In this document: positions 22,986 to 33,560 of the stretch, in pieces
Position numbering within the stretch: the stretch's first letter is position 1
How the letters are laid out: every line of letters begins with the position of its first letter
From: Wolfiporia cocos
Lineage: Eukaryota > Basidiomycota > Agaricomycetes > Polyporales > Phaeolaceae
Direction of reading: 5' to 3'
NCBI GenBank assembly: GCA_029448655.1
Contig: JACCLO010000002.1
Location: forward strand, 4,836,001-4,900,000
Length of the DNA stretch: 64,000 nt
Position numbers and translations under genes: made by a program
Notes under the pieces: model-generated
Told to the model about the DNA's origin: nothing
The model's database searches: none
The model's input: the letters and a program-made list of their open reading frames with translations, nothing else

Positions 22986-23922
22986 CGTCGACTAATTCCG
23001 GGGGCGGCTTCATATGATTGGGTCCGTGCACCCTTGTCTCATTGAACGGCTTCAGTAGGGCTGCATGGAAGACCGGATGTACCTTCCATCGCGGTGGTAG
23101 GGCTAGTCGATAAGTTACATTCCCAAGCTTTTCGGTGATAGTGAATGGTCCCTCCCTTTTGGGGGCGAGCTTCCGGGATTCGTATGGGAGGTGGAGGTTC
23201 TTGGCATCGAGCCAGACCTTGTCCCCTTTGTCGAATTTAGGGAGGTCTCGTAGGGTCCTTCCTGCCATTCGCTTCTGCGTTAGCTCATGAGCGGCGATTG
23301 CCTTTTCCCTTGCTTCTCGTGCGGCTTTTAGTCGGTCAGCTGCTGCTGGTACCTGGGTGGTTTTAACTTCGTCTGGTAATCCTTTCGGGATGTATCCCAT
23401 GATTACTTCTGTAGGGGCAGGCCGCCCCTCCGTCCTTCGTGTGTTGTGAGCGAATTCTACGTCTGCTAATCGCGTCGCCCAAAGTCTTGGGTCGTTCATA
23501 CAGTATATGCGCAGGTAGACTTCGATTTGTTGGTTCATTCTTTCTATCTGTCCGTCTGTCTGTGGGTGATAGGCCGTGCTGAGGGCGGACTCGATTCCAA
23601 GGACTTTACAGAGTCCTTGAAAGAGCTTGGACGTGAATTGCGGTCCTCGATCGGATATGATTTTTCGGGGGAGTCCGTACTTCGAATAGATTTGCCGATG
23701 GAATATGTCAGCTGCCCCTTCGCTGGTGATGGTCTTGCTGCATGGGGTTAGCGATATCGCCTTGGACGACCCATGATCGACGATGACCATGATCGAGTCA
23801 TACTTCCCTACCGGGGGAAGGTCCGTGATGAAGTCAACTGAGCATTGCGAAAAGGGGAGGGCATCCTTTTTTGTCGGAATTGGTTGTAGTGGCGGCTTCG
23901 TCGGGTTTCTGTCGGGTTTCAT
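22945..23922 (-). CDS. integrase core of element E
   Basis: The 325-aa open segment carries the DDE triad. The first Asp is in CSVDFITDLP, the second in IISDRGPQF, and the Glu in YHPQTDGQIERMNQ. A GPY/F-like module (REGPFTITEKLGNVTYRL) follows. The HHCC zinc finger is split from it by LTR F: removing F restores GCAICQQ across the junction. The stop at 22,945 leads into the chromodomain in the same frame. Confidence 0.88.
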   Translation of the reverse strand: MKPDRNPTKPPLQPIPTKKDALPFSQCSVDFITDLPPVGKYDSIMVIVDHGSSKAISLTPCSKTITSEGAADIFHRQIYSKYGLPRKIISDRGPQFTSKLFQGLCKVLGIESALSTAYHPQTDGQIERMNQQIEVYLRIYCMNDPRLWATRLADVEFAHNTRRTEGRPAPTEVIMGYIPKGLPDEVKTTQVPAAADRLKAAREAREKAIAAHELTQKRMAGRTLRDLPKFDKGDKVWLDAKNLHLPYESRKLAPKREGPFTITEKLGNVTYRLALPPRWKVHPVFHAALLKPFNETRVHGPNHMKPPPELVDGEAEYEVEAILNQ

Positions 23923-24485
23923 TTGCTGACATATGTGTCACGGATATGCCCAGGGGGCTACTGTACGTCCCTCACTATAGGTTGTATGGGCGGCGCTAGG
24001 CGTACGCCGCTCCGCTACTCCTTAGTTACCTCCACGTCGCACTCAGAGTATATAGATCACCTGACTGCATCGGTTAGCGCTGTAGGGTAGCGCGCGCCTC
24101 CTCATACGGTCACTCATGGTCACATAGTTACATGTAGCGTTACTTGTCATGTGCCCTGTAGATAATGCGCACGGACCATTACTTTAGGGCTGGGCTCGTA
24201 GATACTACGCTCATGCATGTATATATACGACAAGATGGCGGCTTTACAGCCCCATCTTTAGGATTCTCGTCAATGAGCGTAAAGCTCCTTTCTTACAATC
24301 TGTTTGTGTTGCTGCTGGCCCGGGGCCTCATCTTGTCTGCCTAGTCTGAAGGTCGGCGACTGCGACGGCTGCGGGGCCTTAGGTGGCTGAGCACCCTCGG
24401 GATGGACTTATGAGTTCACCTAGGGTTGGCCGTATGAGTTCGTCGTGGCCGCTGGCTCACGTCTACACAGGCTTGTGAGGGTTCC

Positions 24486-26376
24486 TGTCACGGATCACTC
24501 CTGGGGGGGTTATCTGTACATCCCTCGCTATTGGTACTCATAGGCGCCGCTAGGTGCGCGCGCGCCTTCCTGGTCTCTAGCCACCTCCAGCGTCTCCTCT
24601 CGCCATCTAGATCATCTGACTCAGTAGTTTAGCGCTGTAGGGTAGCGCGCGCCTCAGGTACGGACACTTACGGTCACAGTATTTCATGTAGCGTTACTTG
24701 TCATGTGCCCGGTAGTTAATGTGCACGGACCATTACTTTAGGGCTAGACTCGTAGGTACCACGCTCATGTATATATACGACAAGATGGCGGCCTTACAGC
24801 CCCATCTTTAGGATTCTCGTCAATGAGCTAACGCTCCTCTCTTATCCTTTGTCTGCGTGCGCTCGGGCCCGGGGCCCCTCTCGACTTGCTTGTCTGTGCG
24901 CCAGCTCAACTCGTCGCCTCTTAGGAGTTCCCCCATGGGATACAGCCGACGTCGCGGTCGTGCTGGCTTGCGCACCGCCTTGTTAGGCGTTAGGGCCTCC
25001 CCAGATGCCTGGGTCCTCACAGACTGGTAAGTCTGTGACATAATCCTAAAGATATTTACTCTCCCCTCCGACGCCAACTGCGTTGGGGCCGAGAGGTTTC
25101 CACCTACAGGTCGCCATGGCAGCGTGGCGGGGCAGCCGTCGGTAGAAGCGCCGGCGGTCCGTAGCCTTACGAGCCCCCACGAAACGCTACACCAGGCAAA
25201 GCGACCGTAGGGAGTGAATAGACAAGACCGCCCCCCATGAACACAGGGTAGCGGGATCGACCAGGGTAAGCCCCGTTTGAGGACCCGCCGCCATCACCCC
25301 TGCAAAGGGAATGCATGCGCGTGTGGAGGTCTAGGGCACCTCGGCCATTATCCCTGGGCGGCAGGAGCGACTCAAGAACCTTGACCAGTGGGTATGCGAA
25401 GGGCTCCGCAAGGATGCCCAACCCCACAACGACCGGTCAACGCGATGAATATGGACACGACGCCGACAGAATTGGCCTTTGGGTACGACGGACACGGGTG
25501 ACGGGCACCCTCAGTGAGTAGCGGCTGGGAGCGATCCTTGCTGGCCGCGAAAACTTCAACAAAAAACCTAGCTACAAGGCTGTCCCTCTCGACTCGGTGA
25601 GTCTTGCCAACTCGATGCCGCGCTGGGTTGGCGTCCCCACCAGCGCGCGTCCCTTTCTCTTCAATCCTCTCCGACGGACGGACCGTCAGAAATCCTGGGT
25701 GCTCCCTGCTGCGATAGTGACGGGTGGTGCCGGCCCAGCAGTGCCGGGATCTCTATTAACCAATAGGAAGGAATGTCGTAGGACCAACGTCAGAGACGAC
25801 GTTTTCTCGGAGGGGGGGTAATGTCACGGATCACTCCTGGGGGGGTTATCTGTACATCCCTCGCTATTGGTACTCATAGGCGCCGCTAGGTGCGCGCGCG
25901 CCTTCCTGGTCTCTAGCCACCTCCAGCGTCTCCTCTCGCCATCTAGATCATCTGACTCAGTAGTTTAGCGCTGTAGGGTAGCGCGCGCCTCAGGTACGGA
26001 CACTTACGGTCACAGTATTTCATGTAGCGTTACTTGTCATGTGCCCGGTAGTTAATGTGCACGGACCATTACTTTAGGGCTAGACTCGTAGGTACCACGC
26101 TCATGTATATATACGACAAGATGGCGGCCTTACAGCCCCATCTTTAGGATTCTCGTCAATGAGCTAACGCTCCTCTCTTATCCTTTGTCTGCGTGCGCTC
26201 GGGCCCGGGGCCCCTCTCGACTTGCTTGTCTGTGCGCCAGCTCAACTCGTCGCCTCTTAGGAGTTCCCCCATGGGATACAGCCGACGTCGCGGTCGTGCT
26301 GGCTTGCGCACCGCCTTGTTAGGCGTTAGGGCCTCCCCAGATGCCTGGGTCCTCACAGACTGGTAAGTCTGTGACA
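24486..26376 (+). mobile_element. complete non-autonomous LTR element, family D
   Basis: Two 555-bp LTRs (24,486-25,040 and 25,822-26,376), identical by eye, bracket 781 bp, with duplication GTTCC outside. The interior has no Gag or Pol. It shares a conserved core with element A (for example GCCCCGTTTGAGGACCCGCC and GTGTGGAGGTCTAGGGCA). A purine tract (GGAGGGGGGGTAA) precedes the right LTR. This is the youngest layer of a three-deep nest: D in F in E. Confidence 0.9.
25042..25053 (+). other. self-complementary primer-binding site of element D
   Basis: AATCCTAAAGAT, one base after the LTR, is the exact reverse complement of ATCTTTAGGATT at 24,804-24,815, about 33 bases after the TATATATA box. 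It differs from the element A pair at matching positions on both strands, so the pairing is preserved although the sequence is not. Confidence 0.75.
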
Positions 26377-26457
26377 GTTCCCCTGAGTCCAGGGTCGCAC
26401 AGACAGGTAAGTCTGTGACAATATGGCGCACCCTTTGACGTATTCTGCCACCGTTTT

Positions 26458-28256
26458 TCAGAGATCAGGCCACCAGAAGTGTTCCTGTACTTTTAGCGTC
26501 GTCCCCCAGATTCCGGGGTGACCTGCTGCGATTGGATCGTGATACCTAGAGACCACATCCCTTCTCAGGGCAGGGTCTCTGGGAACATACATTCGTCCTT
26601 TGTACAAGAGGACTCCTTCGCTGGACTGCCAGTCTTCCATTGCTGTCCTCAAAGGGGCAGCCTCTCCTTGTTCCAGGGCGCGGAGAGCCTGTTCCGCGAT
26701 CGGGTCGAAAGGCTTCACGATCTTGATCCGATCGATGATCGGTATCTCGATAGCGTGGACAAATAGTTCGTCGGGTAACATGAGGATGTTTTCGTTGTCA
26801 TGTTCCGACTCGTCTAGGTTCAAGAGATGCGAGAGAGTGTCTGCCATTATTAATTTCTTTCCGGGTACGTGCTGTAGGCGGATGTCGAACTGGGACAGCA
26901 GGAGGTGCCATCTTGCTTGTCGCCGATTCAATCTCTGAGCGCTTCGCCAATATGTAAGGTTCTGGTGATCGCTTCTGATCAGAATCTGGTGGGGTGCCCC
27001 TTCCAGAAGGTGGCGCCATTCTTCGAGAGCGCGGACTATTCGAGAAGTTCCCGATCGTAGATTTCATAGTTTTGTTCAGCTGCGGTTAGGGATTGAGAGA
27101 GGTAGCCTACTGGCCGTTCATTCCCTTCGTCATCTTTCTGTTTGAGTACCGCCCCGAGGGCGTACTGAGATGCATCTGTTTCGAGGATAAATGGTTTCGT
27201 TTTATCGGGGAGTGACAAGGCCGGGGCTTTTACGAATTGGCCTTTTAAGAATTCGAAGGCCTTCTCTTCTCGATCAGTCCACTTGAAACCGTTCCCGGTT
27301 GCAGTCTTTGTGAGGTCGATGAGTGGTCGGGCATGTGTGGAGTAATGATCGATGAATTTTCGGTAGAAGTTTGCGAAGCCTAGGAAGGAGCGGACCCCCT
27401 TAACATTCCGTGGGGCGGGCCACTTCCGAATTCCTTGGAGCTTGGCTGGGTCCATCTGGACGTGTCCTGGGGCGATTACCAGCCCTAGGAATTCCACCTT
27501 GTCAACTCCAAAAGCGCATTTCTCTGGTTTCACAAACAACTTGTTGTCGGCGAGTTTCCGCAGAATTCGTCGTTCTCGCTCTTGGTGTGTATTCCGATCT
27601 GGGGAAAAGATGAGGATGTCGTCCATGTACACCACCACCCATCCCTCTGTTATTTCTTCCTTGAGGATTTCGTTCATCATGGATTGGAATGTAGCGGGTG
27701 AGTTGCACATTCCGAAGAACATTACGGTGGGCTCGTAGAGGCCTCCATTCATCTTGAACGCACCCTTCCATTGGTCGCCTTCTTTAATCCGTACATTATT
27801 GTATCCTGCTCGCAGGTCCATTTTGGTGAAAATTTTCGCCCCCTTCAGTTTTTCGATAAGTTCGGATATTAGGGGTAAGGGATATGCATTCTTGATCGTT
27901 CCCTCATTCAGATACCTGTAGTCTTGGCAGGGCCTCAGGCCTCCATCTTTTTTTGGGACAAAGAAGGCGGGGGAGGCCATCGGAGACTTCGATGGTCGGA
28001 TAAAACCTTTTGCGAGATTTTCTTCTAAGAATTTGTCCATGGCTTTCTGTTCCCTGGGGGACAGCGCATAAACCTTGCAGTCTCGTGGTACGAAATCGGG
28101 TTTTAGTTCGATGGCATGGTCCCAGGGTCTCGAAGGTGGGAAGGAGGCAGCTGCCGATTTGCTGAAGACTTTCGCGAAGTCCTTCAGGTGCTCAGGGAGG
28201 ATTGTTTCGTCAGTGCTTTTTCCTGCTGTTCCCGCGAATATTTGGGACTTGGTCAT
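26458..28256 (-). pseudogene. reverse transcriptase and RNase H of element E
   Basis: The first frame (28,256-27,036) has the RT blocks: [52 protein letters not shown] and the catalytic YMDDILIF. The RNase H start follows ([18 protein letters not shown]). A small deletion near 27,037-27,060 shifts the frame at RELLE. RNase H and its tail continue in another frame (LNRRQARWHLLLSQFDIRLQ...) into the integrase zinc finger (HDPIAAGHPG...WWPDL, then an in-frame TGA). Pol is otherwise in one frame with the protease-dUTPase segment upstream. Confidence 0.88.
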
Positions 28257-28316
28257 AGCCTTTCGAATGCAGGAGAGTTGTGCGATCCTTTTCCTGAACC
28301 TGTGTTTGGTCTCGGT

Positions 28317-29321
28317 TCACGGGGCAGTCAGCTTCCTTTCCATTTTGATAAACCTTCGTAGGAGTTGGTGTTCTTCTTCAGAGGGTAGCTCCTTCGGGGG
28401 GTCCTCTGAACTAGGGTCTTTTGGTGTTTCTTCTTTGTCGGTGGAGCCAAAGCCTTTCTCTCCTCGGTTAGTCTCGTCGAGCTTTTCGACCTGAGTTATA
28501 TCAGGGGTTATGGCTTGCTCGAATATAATCTGTGCAACCCTCATTCCGGGAATGATGCGGTGGGTGGTCGTTGATTGGTTGAATAGTATGACTTGGACCT
28601 CTCCTCTGTAGTCGGGGTCGATGACGCCTCCCCCTACTGTCAGGCCGTGCCTGAGAGTGAGGCCCGATCGGGAGGCGATCCTTCCATAGGATCCTTTTGG
28701 GATTTTCATATGGACTCCGGTGGGGATTGCCTTCCATCCTCCGGGGGCTATCTCTTCTGGTTTAGAGGCATAGAGGTCGTAGCCGATGGCTCCATCGGTT
28801 CCGCGGGTTGGTAGTTTTCCTCCGGGTGTAATGGTCATTTCGACTGTATCGAGGCAAAGAGTGACGTCTGCGCTTCGGGTTTTTTCTGGGGTTTCATTAG
28901 GGGTGACGTCGATCTTTCCCTTGGCCCAATCGATTTTGGGTCCTTCCTTCTTTAACCAATTATACCCGAGGATCATGTCTTCTTTTCCGATGTTTCCGAC
29001 GAGGAAGTGGATCTTGCGTTTCTTTCCTCTGTATCTGATAGCGAGGACTACTTCTCGATCTATCTGTCCGTCTTTATTGATGGTTCCGTCAACGTTACGA
29101 ATGGTGATGGGGTTCTTGATTGGTCTGGTCAAGATTCGGTGTTGAATGACGAGTTTTGGGTGGATGAGGGAGGACATAGCTCCCGAGTCGATGAGGGCAT
29201 TTACTGTCACAGGTTTCTGCAGCTCCAGGGTTATAGGGATGAATAGCGATCTGTCGCGTTCATACGATGTAATTACATGGGCTGCGCTTTCGGGAGGTAA
29301 GACCGTGCGCTTCCTCCCTAC
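28317..29321 (-). CDS. protease-dUTPase segment of element E Pol
   Basis: Within the 297 residues read from 29,210, the aspartic protease has ALIDSGAMSSLI (residues 5-16) and MILGYNWL (79-86). A trimeric-type dUTPase follows with all five motifs: GAIGYDLYA (140-148), GRIASRSGLT (176-185), VGGGVIDPDYRGEV (192-205), PGMRVAQIIF (221-230) and RGEKGFGSTD (249-258). The catalytic Asp of motif 3 is present. dUTPase hydrolyses dUTP and would limit uracil in element cDNA. The frame is open back to the gag overlap. A TGA at 28,317 separates it from RT in the same frame. Position between protease and RT is unusual for Gypsy elements as far as I know. Confidence 0.88.
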   Translation of the reverse strand, partial: VGRKRTVLPPESAAHVITSYERDRSLFIPITLELQKPVTVNALIDSGAMSSLIHPKLVIQHRILTRPIKNPITIRNVDGTINKDGQIDREVVLAIRYRGKKRKIHFLVGNIGKEDMILGYNWLKKEGPKIDWAKGKIDVTPNETPEKTRSADVTLCLDTVEMTITPGGKLPTRGTDGAIGYDLYASKPEEIAPGGWKAIPTGVHMKIPKGSYGRIASRSGLTLRHGLTVGGGVIDPDYRGEVQVILFNQSTTTHRIIPGMRVAQIIFEQAITPDITQVEKLDETNRGEKGFGSTDKEETPKDPSSEDPPKELPSEEEHQLLRRFIKMERKLTAP

Positions 29322-31009
29322 TCGAAATCCTGCTCGTCGAGAATTTGGGCGAGGTAGGAGGGGTTCTTAACCCTGAGAGCCCTGATTGCATTGACCGCTT
29401 CCTCTATGGCGGTCGCTCCGTCGCTGTCTTCATCATCTGTGTTTTCTTCGACTTCCTCGATGTGAGCTGTGGAGGTGTCTTCCTCGGCTTTCCGGGCTGT
29501 TCCCCTGGTGGTGGGCTTCTTCTTTCGTTTGGGGCAGTTGCTGGAGAGATGGCCCTTCTCCTTGCAGTTGAAGCAGCGTCCTTCGGTTTGGAGCCTGCGA
29601 CGTTCTTCTGTGGACATTCGATCGATATCCATCGCGTTCGGATCTTTAGTCGGGGTTGCTATGGTCGGGGTACTCTGGGCTTTGGCTCGCCATTGCGGCT
29701 TCTTCTTATCATTCCCTCGTCCCTTGATGAAGGTGTTATAATTGTTTTCGTTGATGGATGCTTGTTTCATCCATTCGGTAAGAGTGACGACAGGGGGAAC
29801 GATATTTATGATGTGGGTTACCAGTGCGGGTCGGATAGCTCTCTTGTATGCCGTGACGAAGAGAGGGTCGCAGTGTACGCGGTCTAACCCTGTTTTTCCT
29901 ACAAGGTTGTCGAATTCGATATTGAAATCGTCGATGCTCTTCTTGTCTTGTTTGAGGTCAAAGAGATCGTCGTTGGTTTTTTGTTTCTTCGATCGGTTCG
30001 AAGGCTGCATCGAATTCGGCGCTGAACTGGGCCAGTGGGGGCAACACGAATGCCCGGGTGATCGGGTCGGTGTATTTGGCATAGTAGTTTTCTTTCCATT
30101 GGTTCACCCGGTCGCTTCCCTTGATGTATGACATGATGAAGAGGATCTTCTGGTCGTCGGACTGATAGTCTGCTGCGAACATGGTGAACCAGGTGTTGCA
30201 GTCATTCTTGAAGCTCTGTAGCTTCTTTCGTTCCCCTTTGAACGGCTCGGGGGTGGCGAGCTTTATGCGATTTCCTCTGGCTGGCGGAGGGGCCTGAGCG
30301 CCCCAGCCTAGCGGGGCTCCTCCTCCTGGTGGGCCTCCGCCTCCTGGTGGGCCTCCGCCTCCACCTCCTGGCGGTCCTGCTGGATTGCCTCCTGCACCGC
30401 CTGCTGGATTGCCGCCGCCGCCCGGGGGACCTCCGCCCCCTGTGCCGCCTGGGGGACCTTCCCCTCCAGGAAGGCCTCCTCCTCCAGAAATTCCTGTTCC
30501 GGAGGGGTTTGCTCCGACAGGATGGCTAGGGAGCGGATTATTAGCCGGCGGAGGGTTAGGGGCCATTCCCCCTGTGCCCTGGCTTGCGCCTGCGCTTCCT
30601 GGAATAGTACTGCCGCCCATGGCTGTACCTGCCACACCCATGGTTCCTCCGACGGAGGGGGTGTTCGTCGTCTGTCCTCCCTGTTGTTGTCCATCAGCTC
30701 GGTGGATGGTAAGCGTCGGTGTCATAATATCAATGACCGTTCCAAACCGCTCGAACGCGGCGCGTGTCTGATCCCAGAGATCGTTCGAAGATCGGGGAAC
30801 CTGTACCCAAGTGGGCGAAAGCCTGTCTGGGGTCGGGATGGTGAGGTATCCTCCTTTCGTGAAGAATCCTGCTGGGGGATCCCTCCACTCGTATTTCTCT
30901 TCGTAAGAGATTCGTCGGTATGCTTCGGGGAGTATTTCAATCAACCTGGTCGGGAGATCCGGGTCGAATCGTTGCATAGGCTTGCACTTCGGTGAGTGAG
31001 CTTTGTTAG
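29318..31009 (-). pseudogene. Gag of element E
   Basis: The N-terminal frame (to 29,958) has a region ending in a long Gly/Pro-rich linker (GGGGPPGG...). The capsid-like part follows (LATPEPFKGERKKLQSFKNDC...FIMSYIKGSDRVNQWKENYY), typical of Ty3/Gypsy Gag. The second frame (30,082-29,318) continues the capsid (DKKSIDDFNIEFDNLVGKTG) and carries one zinc knuckle (CFNCKEKGHLSSNC). The switch near 29.99 kb is probably a frameshift mutation. The start is not certain because alternatives lie near the priming site. Confidence 0.8.
29324..29330 (-). other. candidate -1 frameshift heptamer GGATTTC
   Basis: In the gag frame the minus strand reads CAG GAT TTC GAG TAG, and pol is open in the -1 frame through this point. 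GGATTTC resembles GGAUUUA, used for -1 shifting in mouse mammary tumour virus. The same heptamer sits before the gag stop of the second Gypsy element (59,276-59,282). Confidence 0.55.
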
Positions 31010-31020
31010 AGCTCGACCTT
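31010..31020 (-). other. self-complementary primer-binding site of element E
   Basis: Minus-strand AAGGTCGAGCT, one base inside the 5' LTR, is the exact complement of AGCTCGACCTT in the LTR (plus coordinates 31,189-31,199). That LTR site lies about 33 bases past the TATATAA box. The 11-nt match equals the length described for Tf1. Confidence 0.75.
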
Positions 31021-31021
31021 C

Positions 31022-31563
31022 TGTTACGGATCGAATATCCGTTCAACGCAAAATAACTAAGTCGAGTTACTCAGCGTATCGAGTAGCGCACTACTCGTCG
31101 GACTCTTCTGAGTCAGAGCGTCGATATACAAGCTGCAGGCTTAATTGCTCAAGCCTTTGAGAACGAGTATAAGATCCTTGAATTCAACAAGGTCGAGCTG
31201 AGGAACTCGACCGATATTTACATCAGGTTATATACTGCGATCCGTTAACCGGGGTCATAGTGTCTTTGGTACTACTACTATTAAGTCCGTCGGGCTAACG
31301 ATATAAGTGATAAAGGAGAAGTGTTGCGGTTGAGCGCAACAAGAGATGAAACACGGAACTACTGTGGTTGGACACAGAATATCAGCTAGAACGAGATGCG
31401 GACACAGAGAGTGGGCATAAGGTTGTTATACATGAAACAGGGCCTACGGTTGAGTGGAGGCCCCCTAGAAATAGAGCGCTGGGTACAGCGGTTGAACGCT
31501 AAGTCCTCATACACGGTGAGGCGTCAAACGGAATATTCGAGTGTACCTGGTAGAACTGTAACA
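31022..31563 (-). repeat. 5' LTR of element E
   Basis: It is a near-identical partner of 20,552-21,093 and is followed by the target duplication GCTAC at 31,564-31,568. Differences seen include T/C in the GAATATCTG/CCG region and A/G in GTTGCAG/CGG. Confidence 0.9.
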
Positions 31564-31609
31564 GCTACGGCTATGCTCAAATACACAAACTGTAAATAAG
31601 TAAAAGTGT

Positions 31610-31905
31610 GCATCTCGATCATGCCATTGACATCCCTGTCTGCATTGATCCTGCCATTGATATCATTATTCCCATCCTCATTGATCCTGTGATTAATATT
31701 TCCATCCTTGTTAACCCTGTCATTAATGCTTCCATCCCCATTAATCCTGCAATTAAGAATTCCACCCTCATTAATCCTACAAACAATATGTCCATCCTTG
31801 TTGATCCTGCAAGTAAGATGTTTGTCCTCTTTAATCCTATAACTAATATTTCTGTTCTCATTGATCCTGTAAATAATACTTCCATCCCTGTTGAACCTGC
31901 CATTA
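31610..31905 (+). repeat. 30-bp minisatellite
   Basis: About nine to ten degenerate units of roughly 30 bp, built on ATTAATCCTGCAATTAATA and TTCCATCCT, run through this stretch. They leave frames open on both strands (repeats of INPAI/IDPVNN type and of MAGSTRMEIL type). The open frames follow from the repeat length being a multiple of three, so I do not call a gene. Confidence 0.7.
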
Positions 31906-33560
31906 CCCCACATGTAGTATCTGCTCATATATACATATATCTACTGAACTCGTAATTAAAATAGTTAACAGACTATATATGAGGGTTCACATTTTGCCAA
32001 TGTGGATATGTGGATGCTCCATATGGCTCCCAGCTGGAATCCACCTGGACACCAGCTGGCTTTGACCATGTGGATGCCATCACACCTCCAGCTGGTACCC
32101 AGCTGGATTCCAGTGGCATCCATGTAGAGATTTAGTTCTCTCACATGTGTTATCTATGGTTCAATTCCCCACAAATGCAAACATATTATTCTCCTAATCC
32201 TGCACTGTAGACTGTTTATAGAGAAATGTCATAGTGTCCATATATTACCTGAGCCTATATTCAAGCTTGTCTATGGCTCATTCCTTCTTGACGGCAGAGA
32301 CATAATCATTTAGTGCACAATGCACAAGTGCCCATAACTGGCACCTGAGGATGCAGGCAGAATTGTCCAAGTCCAACGCAGCATCACATTATCCGAGGTT
32401 GATGATGATGATGAACATGTTCATATGCTGTGTCAATAAACTAAGTACAAATATGGCTGAGCGAGGCTCGATGCGTGTGTATGGTGGGTTAAGGTGGGGT
32501 CAGGATAAGGTGGGGGGGGGGGGGCGCAGAAACGTCGACACCCTGGAGGTGTTATGTATGTGCAACCGGTGCGAACCCACACATCAGGTGGAGTATGTGA
32601 TGACAAATCCAGAGTGTATGTAAGGCAGTGAGGCTGCGGGATGATGTGAGGGGAAGGAATGGACAACATAAGAGAAAATGGTACCCTATCCCATGTTTAC
32701 TGCAATCCTCCTAGATGCATATGCCAGCATTGGCCCAAGGAACTTTCTGTGAAGGCGGCTTGCCTATGGGGAGGGTAAGTGTTGGGTTGGAATGGAGCAG
32801 GATACCCTGGGTTCTTGCCACCAGCGCAAGTTGGATAGTGAGCTGGGAATTCCCACAGTCCGCTGCGTGCACTCTTCCCTGTACGATGGGCAGCAGCGGC
32901 TGGGTGGAGGAGGTTGAGTGTGGCCAGACAAGGTGATGGCGGGTGAAGTGGTTATGTGTGGAGTGTGAAAGGCCCGGGTTATGTGGGGGGCCTCAAGGGA
33001 TCCAAAAGGCCGCCCACACAAAAGGCGCAGTGGGGGTGATGAGGGGCACAGCATTGTCACCAGACACCAATCGTAGAGGTGCTGAAGCCCGACCCTTGCT
33101 TGCTGGAGCAGAGGTGAGGGGGAGGGAAGGAAGCTGGAGGGCCAGCAGCCCCCTCCCTGGTCGGTGTGGTGGTGGTTGAAGTTCAAGAAGGCCCTGCACA
33201 TGATCCGAGGACTCTAACTGCCGCTCACTTTTTTCGCTCTCTGTGTTACTTCTTCATTGTGAATGCTGTCTCGTTGATGCTTGCTTGCCTGCGCTTTGGT
33301 TATTCTAAAGGTACTGTTAATACCACATGTTCTGAGCTGTTGCTCCATGCACATTTCAGTGTGTATGTGCATGCCTGGAGAACATTACGATGTACTGTAC
33401 ATCATGCACCCAAGCTGTCTGCTCCATGCTGAAGCATGTCCATGTTGGGGGATCAATAGCCTTGATTTCATCAAATGCTCATCATGTGCTTGCTAACCTA
33501 TATATCAAGAAAGGACCATAATTGTACTATGTGGTAGGCTCTCAATTGCAACAGACAAAA
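31906..33560. other. non-coding, CAGCTGG-rich segment and G run
   Basis: Clustered CCAGCTGG motifs occur near 32,020-32,120 and recur near 35,490-35,530. This may be the subterminal signature of another transposon whose ends I could not define. A run of 13 G lies at 32,512-32,524. No gene is supported. Confidence 0.4.

Larger units (their letters stand above)
23936..26420 (+). mobile_element. solo LTR, family F, carrying nested element D
   Basis: It begins TGTCACGGATATGCCC, ends GTAAGTCTGTGACA, and has the duplication ATATG on both sides. It is interrupted at 24,486 by element D, whose own duplication is GTTCC. F itself is about 590 bp. It sits within the integrase zinc-finger codons of element E. 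Confidence 0.88.
20552..31563 (-). mobile_element. complete chromodomain Ty3/Gypsy element with dUTPase (element E)
   Basis: LTRs of 542 bp lie at 20,552-21,093 (3') and 31,022-31,563 (5'). They differ at about seven positions by eye, and the 5-bp duplication GCTAC flanks both. In minus-strand order the interior encodes Gag with a zinc knuckle, protease, dUTPase, RT, RNase H, integrase, chromodomain and a third ORF. Solo LTR C, LTR F and, inside F, element D are nested in it. Removing them leaves about 8 kb. Several in-frame stops and at least three frameshifts mean this copy is dead. The chromodomain and self-priming site place it near the chromovirus/Tf1-like branch. Confidence 0.92.

Noticed and set aside
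30308..30995. Several plus-strand ORFs of 66-157 residues rich in Pro/Leu
   Set aside because: They are antisense shadows of the Gly/Pro-rich linker of Gag on the minus strand.
32512..32524. Run of 13 G as a telomere-like or G-quadruplex element
   Set aside because: It is a single homopolymer without repeated G tracts in a telomere pattern.
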